Assembly (NCBI GenBank): GCA_021781255.1
Contig: JAJXXG010000303.1
Coordinates: forward strand, 1 to 5,799
Source of the DNA: Acidobacteriota bacterium
GTDB lineage: Bacteria; Acidobacteriota; Terriglobia; Terriglobales; Acidobacteriaceae
DNA length: 5,799 nt
Direction: 5' to 3'
Shown piece after piece: positions 1-5,799 of this stretch. The translations under genes and the position numbers were made by a program. Position 1 is the first letter of the stretch, and the number at the start of each line of letters is the position of its first letter. The notes below the pieces were generated by a model. It was given only the letters and a program-made list of their open reading frames with translations, made no database searches and was not told the origin of the DNA.

Positions 1-2
1 CT

Positions 3-1247
3 CGATCCACACCGCCAGCAGCGCAGGCATCGCCCAACTACACCGGACCGTTCATCACCGTCGCCGTGCTGTTTTTCATCTTCGGGTTCATCACCAACCT
101 GAACATGGCCCTGGTGCCGCACCTCAGGTCAATTTTCGATCTGGAATATGCATGGGCCATGCTAGCCGAGTCGGCGTTCTTTCTGGCCTACTTTGTGTTC
201 TCATCGCCAACATCGAAGCTGATTGAGTCGATTGGCTACAAGCGGACGATGGTGGTTTCGCTGTTCATTCAGGTGGTGGGTTGCCTGCTGTTTGTGCCCG
301 CGGCCAAGCTGGTGAGTTTTCCGCTGTTCCTGACCGCGGTGTTTGTGGTGGGCGCGGGCGTGACGGCACTGCAGACGGCGGCCAATCCGTATGTGGCGAT
401 TCTGGGGCCGGAGCACAGCGCGCCTGTTCGCCTGACGCTGGCGCAGGCGCTGAACTCGCTGGGCGGCGCGATCGCTCCGCTGGTGGCGGGGGCGTTCATC
501 CTGACCGATCCTGCGGCAATGGCCTCGAAGGCAGCCATTGCCAACACGGTGCGCGGTCCCTACATCGCCATTGCGGCCGGGCTGCTGATTCTTGGCATTG
601 CCGTCACCTTCATGCACCTGCCCCACATTGCGCACACGCAGGAGTTCCGGCCGGGAAAAGAGGGCGATGCCGTGCTGAGCCGGAGCATCTGGAGCTATCG
701 GCACACGGTTCTCGGCGCGGTGGGCATCTTTCTGTACGTGGGCGTGGAAGTGGGTCTGGCTTCGATTGCCGTGAACTACTTCAAGACGCAGGGCGTGGAC
801 AGCGCGAAGACGGCTTCCTTCCTGGTGTCGCTCTACTGGGCCGGAGCGCTGGTGGGCCGCTTGCTCGGGTCGTGGGTGCTGACGAAGATCAAGTCCGGGA
901 AACTGCTGGGCGGCTTTGGCTTTGCTGCGGCGCTTCTGCTGGCTGTCTCCATGGGCAGCAGCGGCCAGGTGGCCATTTGGACGCTGGTGCTGTGCGGCTT
1001 CTTCAACTCCATCATGTTCCCCAACATCTTTGCGCTCGGCATCGCGGGTCTGGGCCCGATGACGAGCAAAGGCTCGGGGCTCATCATGACGGCGGTTGTC
1101 GGCGGAGCGGTGATTCCCTTTCTAATTGGCGTGGCTGCCGACAAGATGGGGATTCAGCGCGCCTTTGTGATTCCCATCCTCTGCTATCTCTTCATTGCCT
1201 ACTACGGGCTGTGGGGATCCAAACCTGCGCGGACTGTAACGGCGTAG
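3..1247 (+). CDS. FHS-family (FucP-like) MFS sugar transporter, 5' end cut by window
   Basis: Probable inner-membrane sugar symporter of the fucose/glucose/galactose (FHS) branch of the major facilitator superfamily. The frame is open from base 3 to the TAG at 1245-1247, giving 414 visible residues. The GTG at 66 is not the real start, because codons upstream of it already encode a family-like stretch (NYTGPFITV). Family signatures are FGFITNLN near visible residue 28, the TAANPYV motif near 125, and NSLGG near 151. Hydrophobic segments continue to the C-terminus, as expected for about 12 helices. Compared from memory with E. coli FucP (438 aa), the first half aligns without gaps, so only about 10 to 20 residues should be missing. 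FucP Asn162 is kept (AAC at 453), but Asp46 is Met (105-107) and Glu135 is Gln (372-374). The substrate cannot be read from sequence. Family assignment is strong; fucose specificity is not implied. Confidence 0.93.
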   Translation, partial: RSTPPAAQASPNYTGPFITVAVLFFIFGFITNLNMALVPHLRSIFDLEYAWAMLAESAFFLAYFVFSSPTSKLIESIGYKRTMVVSLFIQVVGCLLFVPAAKLVSFPLFLTAVFVVGAGVTALQTAANPYVAILGPEHSAPVRLTLAQALNSLGGAIAPLVAGAFILTDPAAMASKAAIANTVRGPYIAIAAGLLILGIAVTFMHLPHIAHTQEFRPGKEGDAVLSRSIWSYRHTVLGAVGIFLYVGVEVGLASIAVNYFKTQGVDSAKTASFLVSLYWAGALVGRLLGSWVLTKIKSGKLLGGFGFAAALLLAVSMGSSGQVAIWTLVLCGFFNSIMFPNIFALGIAGLGPMTSKGSGLIMTAVVGGAVIPFLIGVAADKMGIQRAFVIPILCYLFIAYYGLWGSKPARTVTA

Positions 1248-1271
1248 GCTGGTTGCTGTAAGCAGTTGATT

Positions 1272-1304
1272 GAAGGCCCTCCGGCCACTCGCCGGAGGGC
1301 CTTC
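1272..1304 (+). terminator. Perfect 14-bp hairpin, likely terminator of the transporter gene
   Basis: The arms at 1272-1285 and 1291-1304 are exact reverse complements (GAAGGCCCTCCGGC and its complement) around a 5-base loop, CACTC. The hairpin begins 24 bases after the transporter stop codon. The stem is GC-rich and very stable, but no T-tract follows (the next bases are GCATGTG). It could therefore be an intrinsic terminator of the U-poor kind or a 3'-end stabilising structure next to a Rho site. It separates the transporter from the downstream genes. Confidence 0.72.
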
Positions 1305-1529
1305 GCATGTGTGCGCGCCAGGACCAACCAGACATTATCTTCCGCGCATCGAACAGCTTATGGTTTGTCTGCATCCGCTTGCGCTCTTTTTCGTCTAATA
1401 GAAAGCTACCGGCATCTTCCAGGCACCCCACCAGGGGCGCGCGGCAACGCACGCATGGGTCAGGGAAAGGCCAGTCCGCTCCAGACATTTTTGCGGGTGA
1501 GTGTGTCCCGTGGCTGCACCATACTTTAT

Positions 1530-1534
1530 GGAGG
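1530..1534 (+). promoter_or_regulatory. Shine-Dalgarno for the secreted unknown protein
   Basis: GGAGG lies 4 bases before the TTG at 1539. The spacing is slightly short, but it is the only strong site near the point where a signal peptide begins. It decides the start in favour of TTG 1539 over GTG 1503, which would add 12 residues before the same hydrophobic core and has no comparable site. No convincing -35/-10 pair was found in 1305-1529. Confidence 0.5.
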
Positions 1535-1538
1535 CATT

Positions 1539-2327
1539 TTGCGTCTTTTCCTTACTTTCGTACTCATCCTGACGACCACATCTGCGCTTGCCCAGCGAGA
1601 GAATGATTCGTCTTTTCTGCCGGATGCTCCCGGCGCGCAGGTTCTCGCAACCAATGCGCCCATGGCTGAGGTCCAGTCCGGCCCGGCAGCTTTACCGGGC
1701 TCCCCTGCGCTGCAGAACCCCGCGGTTCCGGCGTCGAAGCAGCAACCCAAGCGCATTCTCGGCTTCATGCCCAACTACCGCGCGGTCAGCGCGGGAGCCA
1801 TTCCGCCGCCACCCACGCCCAGGGAGGCATTCAAGCTGGCGGGGCAGAACAGCTTTGATTATTCGTCCTTTCTCTTTGTGGGTATCACGTCACTGCTGGC
1901 CAAAGGAACGGATGCGCATCCGCAACTGGGCAAAGGTCCGGAGGGACTGTGGGCCTACACCTGGCGCGGCTTTATCGACAAGACGGACGGCAACTACCTG
2001 GTCATCTTTGCCCTGCCGACGGTGTTTCACGAGGACGAGCGCTACTTCGCCAAGGGCGAAGGCGGCGTGTGGAAGCGGGGCATCTATGCCGGTTCCCGCG
2101 TGCTGATCACGCCGAACTACCACGGGCACAACACCTTCAACGCGTCGGAGGTGCTGGGCCGCGGCATCGCCCAGGGCATCTCGCTTTCCTACTACCCCAG
2201 CTCAGACCGGAACGTGGGCGACCTTGCGGAGAAATATGGCTACGCCATCGGGCGCGATGCCCTCACGAACGTCTTTCGCGAGTTCTGGCCCGACATCGCC
2301 ACGCACGTGCTGCACAGGCACCCATAA
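1539..2327 (+). CDS. Secreted protein of unknown function, acidobacterial-type family
   Basis: The 262-residue product begins with a clear Sec signal peptide: MRLF, a hydrophobic core, then SALA, with likely cleavage after Ala18. The mature start is followed by a LPDAP motif (residues 27-31) and a Pro/Ala-rich linker to about residue 68. A compact domain follows, with RILGFMPNYR at 72-81, PPPP near 90, HEDERYF from 164, a GEGG turn, NTFNASE at 198-204, SYYPSS, and FREFWPDI at 246-253 near the end. Alternating aromatic and hydrophobic stretches suggest beta structure in the periplasm or outer membrane, but I see no barrel signature or C-terminal Phe. I recall similar proteins annotated as hypothetical in Acidobacteria; no function is known to me. 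The frame is open upstream to 1266, but that part is mostly intergenic and includes the hairpin. It shares its strand with the GH8 gene 231 bp downstream. That the gene is real is well supported; the exact start is less certain. Confidence 0.82.
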   Translation: MRLFLTFVLILTTTSALAQRENDSSFLPDAPGAQVLATNAPMAEVQSGPAALPGSPALQNPAVPASKQQPKRILGFMPNYRAVSAGAIPPPPTPREAFKLAGQNSFDYSSFLFVGITSLLAKGTDAHPQLGKGPEGLWAYTWRGFIDKTDGNYLVIFALPTVFHEDERYFAKGEGGVWKRGIYAGSRVLITPNYHGHNTFNASEVLGRGIAQGISLSYYPSSDRNVGDLAEKYGYAIGRDALTNVFREFWPDIATHVLHRHP

Positions 2328-2477
2328 CTCCAGGGCCGTACAGGCTGCACGCTGATTCAGGCCACCTGCGGCACGAGTAAATTCGCGTCCTGACACGGGA
2401 CCTTGCCAGAGGCGAGTTTCTCCGCAGCCTCCGGAGCCGTCTCACGTTGTGACAAATGGCGGCCACTCACCTGCTAT

Positions 2478-2507
2478 TTGCCTTGGCCGGGGAACGGGCG
2501 CGATACT
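2478..2507 (+). promoter_or_regulatory. Candidate sigma-70 promoter for the GH8 gene
   Basis: TTGCCT (2478-2483) and GATACT (2502-2507) are separated by 18 bases. Each matches the consensus at 4 of 6 positions. Transcription would begin near 2514, giving a leader of about 45 bases before the GTG start at 2559. In such GC-rich DNA a pair of this quality can arise by chance. The remainder of the gap 2328-2558 shows no gene and no strong hairpin. Confidence 0.3.
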
Positions 2508-2546
2508 GCTGAACGCGAAGTAAATCGCTTCATCTTTGTCGCCAAC

Positions 2547-2551
2547 GGAGG
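2547..2551 (+). promoter_or_regulatory. Shine-Dalgarno that fixes the GH8 start at GTG 2559
   Basis: GGAGG is followed by 7 bases (CCCAGAC) and then GTG at 2559, an ideal spacing. The frame is open back to 2403, but residues encoded before 2559 look non-coding and would place a 52-residue tail before the signal peptide. The in-frame GTG at 2583 also precedes the hydrophobic core, but it lies 31 bases from this site. Confidence 0.6.
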
Positions 2552-2555
2552 CCCA

Positions 2556-2591
2556 GACGTGTTCCAGGACTTGTTCCAGGACGTGTTCAAG
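2556..2591 (+). repeat. Three tandem 12-bp units spanning the GH8 start codon
   Basis: The units are GACGTGTTCCAG, GACTTGTTCCAG and GACGTGTTCAAG, differing by one or two bases each. Because 12 is a multiple of three, they read in frame as VFQD, LFQD and VFKK. Each unit carries a potential start codon at the same place (GTG 2559, TTG 2571, GTG 2583). Only the first has a well-spaced Shine-Dalgarno. Confidence 0.6.
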
Positions 2592-3890
2592 AAATCAATC
2601 AACATGTGTGCGCTGCTGAGTGTGGCGTTGCTTTGTGCCGCTGCTCCCGGAGCGCTGGCGAAGACCGCGCCTGAAGACGGCTCGGGCGCGTATGCAACCG
2701 GCACGTACCGCAACCTGTTTGCGGAAGACGGCCACTCCGCCCGCGACATTCAGGCCAAAATCGACACTGCCTACCAGCAGCTCTTCCACGGCGACCCGCA
2801 GACGCAGGCCATTGCCTTTGCGGCGGGCAGCAATGCGAACGGCCCGCTGATGTACCTGACCGACTGGGCCAACCACGATGTGCGCACCGAGGGCATGTCC
2901 TACGGGATGATGATCACGGTGCAGTTGAACAAGAAGGCCGAATTCGATGCGCTGTGGAACTGGGCCAAAACGTACATGTACATCAGCGACCCGAAAGCGC
3001 CGAGTTATGAGTTCTTCGCGTGGTCGTGCAAGACAGACGGGACGCACAACTCAGAGGGCGCGGCGCCGGACGGGGAATCATATTTCGCGATGGCGCTTCT
3101 GTTTGCATCGAACCGCTGGGGCGACGGCAAGGGCATCTATGACTACCATGCCGAGGCGGACAAGCTGCTGAGCGCCATGGTGCATCGGGCGGTGATCTCG
3201 ACGCCGGGCAAGTATGGGCCGCACACAGTGGGACCGATGGTGAATCGTGATCCGCCGATGATTCTGTTTGTGCCGGAGGTGATGCCGCAGCCATTCACCG
3301 ACCCCTCGTATCATCTGCCGGCTTTCTACGAGTTGTGGTCGCGCTGGGGTCCGAAAGAGGACCGCGCGTTCTGGGCTCGCGCCGCCGAGGTGAGTCGCGA
3401 TTTTTTTGTGAAGACCACGCATCCGAAGACGGGCCTCGCGCCCAGCTATGCGAACTTTGACGGCACGCCGCACCCGACGCGATCCCCGCAATCGAGCGAG
3501 TTTGGCTATGACGCCTGGCGCACGGCGAGCAACTGGTCAGTGGACTGGTCGTGGTGGGGCAAGGCTCCTGCCGAGCAGGAACTGAGCGACCGCATCCAGG
3601 GCTTCTTTGCTTCGCAGGGCATCAGCGACTACGGGCCGGTGTACACGCTGGACGGCAAGCTGCTGGGCGCCACGCCGGGCCTCACGCATGAGGATCATCC
3701 GACCGGGCTTGCCGGCACGAATGCTGTAGCGGGCCTGGCGGCCACGGACCGCGCGCGGGCGAAGCAGTTCACCGAGGCGCTGTGGAACGCGCCCATTCCG
3801 TCCGGGCAGAGCCGCTACTACGACGGCATGCTCTACCTGATGAGCCTGATGCACCTCAGCGGCGAGTTCCGCATCTGGGGGCTGCAGTAG
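2559..3890 (+). CDS. Secreted GH8 enzyme, reducing-end xylose-releasing exo-oligoxylanase (Rex)-like
   Basis: Predicted inverting glycoside hydrolase of family 8, closest in my recollection to Rex (EC 3.2.1.156), which removes xylose from the reducing end of xylo-oligosaccharides. The product has 443 residues. A signal peptide covers about 1-34 (charged KKSIN, hydrophobic core, GALA before Lys35), so it should act in the periplasm or outside the cell. The domain begins near residue 47 with TYRNLFAE. RTEGMSYG carries the likely general acid Glu111 (GAG 2889-2891). FFAWSCK, APDGESYFAMALLFAS and DPSYHLPAFYEL follow. VDWSWW carries the likely base Asp329 (GAC 3543-3545). DHPTGLAGTNA carries His380 (CAT 3696-3698), matching Rex His319, a determinant of reducing-end specificity. 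RYYDGMLYL and FRIW close the domain. The acid-to-base distance is 218 residues against 193 in Bacillus halodurans Rex, so a loop insertion is likely. The gene faces the sulfotransferase-like gene. Family is near certain; exact substrate is inferred. Confidence 0.93.
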   Translation: MFQDLFQDVFKKSINMCALLSVALLCAAAPGALAKTAPEDGSGAYATGTYRNLFAEDGHSARDIQAKIDTAYQQLFHGDPQTQAIAFAAGSNANGPLMYLTDWANHDVRTEGMSYGMMITVQLNKKAEFDALWNWAKTYMYISDPKAPSYEFFAWSCKTDGTHNSEGAAPDGESYFAMALLFASNRWGDGKGIYDYHAEADKLLSAMVHRAVISTPGKYGPHTVGPMVNRDPPMILFVPEVMPQPFTDPSYHLPAFYELWSRWGPKEDRAFWARAAEVSRDFFVKTTHPKTGLAPSYANFDGTPHPTRSPQSSEFGYDAWRTASNWSVDWSWWGKAPAEQELSDRIQGFFASQGISDYGPVYTLDGKLLGATPGLTHEDHPTGLAGTNAVAGLAATDRARAKQFTEALWNAPIPSGQSRYYDGMLYLMSLMHLSGEFRIWGLQ

Positions 3891-3911
3891 CGGGAAGCTG
3901 CGGCCGCTTGC

Positions 3912-5799
3912 TTACCACTGCACGCCGGGGTAGAGGCTGGGCAGGCGGCTCACGTGGAACTGATCCGCGCCTGTCGTGGAACCCTGCCATATGACGTGAG
4001 ACGCCTGCGAATCCATTTCCTGCACGATCGCGCCGTTGTGGGCCGCACAGAAATCGACGTGGATGTCGCCATTGGGCAGCAGATCCGCGTTGCCGCCAAA
4101 GAAGCTGTAATAGCTGGGCGGCGGCATGTAATGCGTCACCATGGTTGCCGTCATATCCGTCTCGTTCAACTGCAGCACGGGCATCGACGAGTAGCACTGC
4201 GCGGAGGGCGTGGCGGACGGCCTGCAATACACCTGTCCGGTGGGCGGCGGAAAGACACGATCATTGCCGTTATCCATCAGGCCAATGCGAAAGACGCCGG
4301 TGGTGTTGGGCGTGAAGTAACTCATGCCATGCTGCGCATAGAACCAGTCCGTGGGGTCCACGGCTCCCACCAGCTTGAAGTCTCCCTGGTAGCCCAGATG
4401 CCAAAGCACCTTGCCTGAGCCCGCGCCGTCAAGATACTCAATCTTGATGATCCAGTTCTGGTGCCGCAAGGAGAGCAGCAGATTATGGTCGTCGCTCGAA
4501 TACAGCAGGTCATTCGAGTGCGTCCAGTCCGGGAAGTTCATTGGATGACGGTTGATGTCGAGATGGTCAAAGGTGTTCCACACCCACACAGGATTGGAGT
4601 TCTGATCCACATCGATGACTGCATCGCCGGTCACCGTGGTGGTCCCGGCATACCCGGGCAGATTGGTGTAGTCCTTTGCGTAACTCGCCAGCATGATCCA
4701 ATGCCCGTTAGGCAGCGCAATCACGCTGTGGTGGAAGCTCTTCAACTGGTAGAGATTGCCTTGCGCATCGCGCAGGTTGGAGGCTGCCAGCTTCTGGTTC
4801 AAGCCGTCCATGGTCACGGAGCGGATGGTGTCGCCCATCAGGTTGATTTCGCGCACTTCATTGATGAGGCCGGGGATTTGCCCGACAGTCAGCGACGACA
4901 GATAGGAGATGACCATCAGGAAATCGCCGTTGGGCAGAAGCTGAATCCCCTGCAGCAGATCCTGACTCGTGCCCTGGTAGGTGTAGGTCCAGATGACGTT
5001 CCCCTGGAGGTCGGTGGCAAATGCGGGCGCCAGGGTCTGCGGGATGAGCGTATTCCACATCTCGATTCCCGGTTGCGGCGTTCCTCCGCCCGGGGTGGAG
5101 ATGGTGGCGGGCGAGGTCACAGGCGGCGTGCCCGTTGTGCAGGTTTGATCGGGATCGGTATAGGTTGCGCCGTTGTCGAGCGTGACCTGAGCGCGCATGT
5201 GATAGAGCGTCTGGGCCAACATGCCGGCGACGAAGACTTCAACATCGCCGCCATTGGATGTGGGCGCTGCGACCTTCCATGTTTCCAGGCCGTAGTCGGT
5301 GGTTTTGCCGAACTCAATAAAAGCCTTGCCGGGGGCGGGCAGGTAAATCTTGTAGAGCGCAACCTGGGGATTCTTGGTGACGCCGGGACAGAATGCAAAA
5401 CCGGGCTTGATAATCGACACCACCGCCGTGGCGTAGTTCTGCTTGGGCGAGGAGACCAGCACCGCGCTGACCGTGACGTTCTCGCTCTGCGTAATCTGCG
5501 CCGGGGCGGTGTAGTTCCCTGTGCCATCCACCGTGCCAATGGTTGCGCTGCCGCCCGCCGTGCTGTTCACAAACCACAGGAAGGTGCCACCACCGCCGCT
5601 GACGGTTGCCGTGAACTTGACCTTCTGGCCGGGCGCGATGGCGACATACTGCGGCGTGATGGTGACTGATCCGCTGTTCGTTGCGGTGGGCGGTCCGCCG
5701 GTGGGCGGACTTTGAGGAGCAAAGAGGCCCGCCTCGGGCGTGAACCCGCACCCTTGCAGCAGAATCACGAAGACAAGGCTGAGCAAAGCAGCAACGAAA
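3912..5799 (-). CDS. Arylsulfotransferase-like beta-propeller lipoprotein with Ig-like domain, 5' end cut by window
   Basis: Probable relative of aryl-sulfate sulfotransferase (ASST), which moves sulfate between phenolic compounds without PAPS. The frame stays open to base 5799, so the TTG at 5786 is not a secure start; residues below are numbered from it. The visible N-terminus is a hydrophobic segment ending LLQGC, a plausible lipobox with Cys13, followed by a Pro/Gly/Thr linker. Residues 39-126 form a bacterial Ig-like domain (VTITP, APGQKVKFTA, GTVDGTGNYTAP). Residues 133-218 look like a fibronectin-III-type or ASST N-terminal beta domain. From about 236 the propeller shows LPNG turns at 284, 358 and 570. 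Likely active-site residues are His352 or His353 (FHHS), His423 (DWTHSN), Arg441 (SLRHQ) and His486 (AQHG), matching E. coli ASST His252, His356, Arg374 and catalytic His436. The His356-Arg374 spacing of 18 is kept exactly. Only 21 bp separate it from the convergent GH8 gene, with no clear shared terminator. The natural substrate is unknown. Confidence 0.87.
   Translation of the reverse strand, partial: FVAALLSLVFVILLQGCGFTPEAGLFAPQSPPTGGPPTATNSGSVTITPQYVAIAPGQKVKFTATVSGGGGTFLWFVNSTAGGSATIGTVDGTGNYTAPAQITQSENVTVSAVLVSSPKQNYATAVVSIIKPGFAFCPGVTKNPQVALYKIYLPAPGKAFIEFGKTTDYGLETWKVAAPTSNGGDVEVFVAGMLAQTLYHMRAQVTLDNGATYTDPDQTCTTGTPPVTSPATISTPGGGTPQPGIEMWNTLIPQTLAPAFATDLQGNVIWTYTYQGTSQDLLQGIQLLPNGDFLMVISYLSSLTVGQIPGLINEVREINLMGDTIRSVTMDGLNQKLAASNLRDAQGNLYQLKSFHHSVIALPNGHWIMLASYAKDYTNLPGYAGTTTVTGDAVIDVDQNSNPVWVWNTFDHLDINRHPMNFPDWTHSNDLLYSSDDHNLLLSLRHQNWIIKIEYLDGAGSGKVLWHLGYQGDFKLVGAVDPTDWFYAQHGMSYFTPNTTGVFRIGLMDNGNDRVFPPPTGQVYCRPSATPSAQCYSSMPVLQLNETDMTATMVTHYMPPPSYYSFFGGNADLLPNGDIHVDFCAAHNGAIVQEMDSQASHVIWQGSTTGADQFHVSRLPSLYPGVQW

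Noticed and set aside
281..1261. Open frame of about 326 codons overlapping the transporter in another + frame
   Set aside because: Low-complexity Gly/Ala/Arg/Cys-rich translation without membrane segments; the transporter frame explains the DNA.
1379..1401. TTGCGC followed by TAATAG as a promoter for the secreted unknown protein
   Set aside because: The spacer is only 11 bases and the -10 match is poor.
1410..1500. Stretch with GGGAAAGGC and CCAGTCCG, superficially like the 3' half of a cobalamin riboswitch
   Set aside because: The B12-box context, the GGTGAAAATCC-like segment and the closing ACCTGCC are absent, and the downstream gene has no visible B12 link. A covariance-model search against Rfam would settle it.
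1528..1572. ATG at 1528 opening a 14-codon reading frame across the start of the secreted unknown protein
   Set aside because: No Shine-Dalgarno at proper spacing, and the peptide shows no attenuator-like feature. The GGAGG lies inside it and serves the TTG at 1539.
2442..2452. TCAC-GTT-GTGA palindrome upstream of the GH8 gene as an operator
   Set aside because: Only 4-bp arms and no extension; expected by chance. It would need recurrence upstream of related genes.
2403..2558. Extension of the GH8 protein to a start at 2403
   Set aside because: It would add 52 residues in front of a good signal peptide, while GTG 2559 has an ideal Shine-Dalgarno.
3891..3911. Bidirectional terminator between the convergent stop codons
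   Set aside because: Only a 4-bp stem (AAGC/GCTT, 3895-3909) is visible, too weak to call.
4461..5669. Long open frame of about 400 codons on the + strand opposite the sulfotransferase-like gene
   Set aside because: Its translation is rich in Arg, Gly, Val and His with no recognisable domain or signal. The opposite strand carries clear family motifs throughout. It is a high-GC shadow.

Overview
The window is GC-rich (about 60% by eye) and gene-dense. It looks like chromosomal sequence from an Acidobacteriota soil bacterium of the Terriglobia/Acidobacteriaceae type. This rests on recognising protein families rather than on a marker gene. The evidence is an acidobacterial-looking sugar transporter, a secreted protein of unknown function whose motifs I associate with this phylum, a GH8 exo-oligoxylanase-like enzyme, and a large Ig-domain arylsulfotransferase-like lipoprotein. 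I see no mobile element, CRISPR array, tRNA or rRNA.

Layout: (1) 3-1247 (+) is the 3' part of an FHS-family (FucP-like) sugar transporter of the major facilitator superfamily; its start lies before base 1. It ends at a perfect 14-bp hairpin (1272-1304), a likely terminator. (2) 1539-2327 (+) is a 262-aa exported protein of unknown function, most likely starting at TTG behind GGAGG. (3) 2559-3890 (+) is a 443-aa secreted glycoside hydrolase family 8 protein resembling reducing-end xylose-releasing exo-oligoxylanase (Rex), starting at GTG behind GGAGG. Its first codons lie in a tandem 12-bp repeat. (4) 3912-5799 (-) is a convergent gene for a putative lipoprotein with an Ig-like domain, a second beta domain and an arylsulfotransferase-type beta-propeller; its start lies beyond base 5799. 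Only 21 bp separate the two convergent stop codons.

Possible joint function: the GH8 enzyme would trim xylose from the reducing end of xylo-oligosaccharides outside the cytoplasm, and the transporter could import a released monosaccharide. This is inference from proximity. The hairpin and the 231-bp gap before the GH8 gene argue against one simple operon. The sulfotransferase-like gene is on the other strand and is probably an independent unit.

I did not find a convincing new multi-gene system. The points most worth checking are the loss of both proton-coupling acidic residues in the transporter, the uncharacterised secreted family, the exported Rex-like enzyme with a repeated start region, and the rearranged cysteines of the sulfotransferase-like protein.
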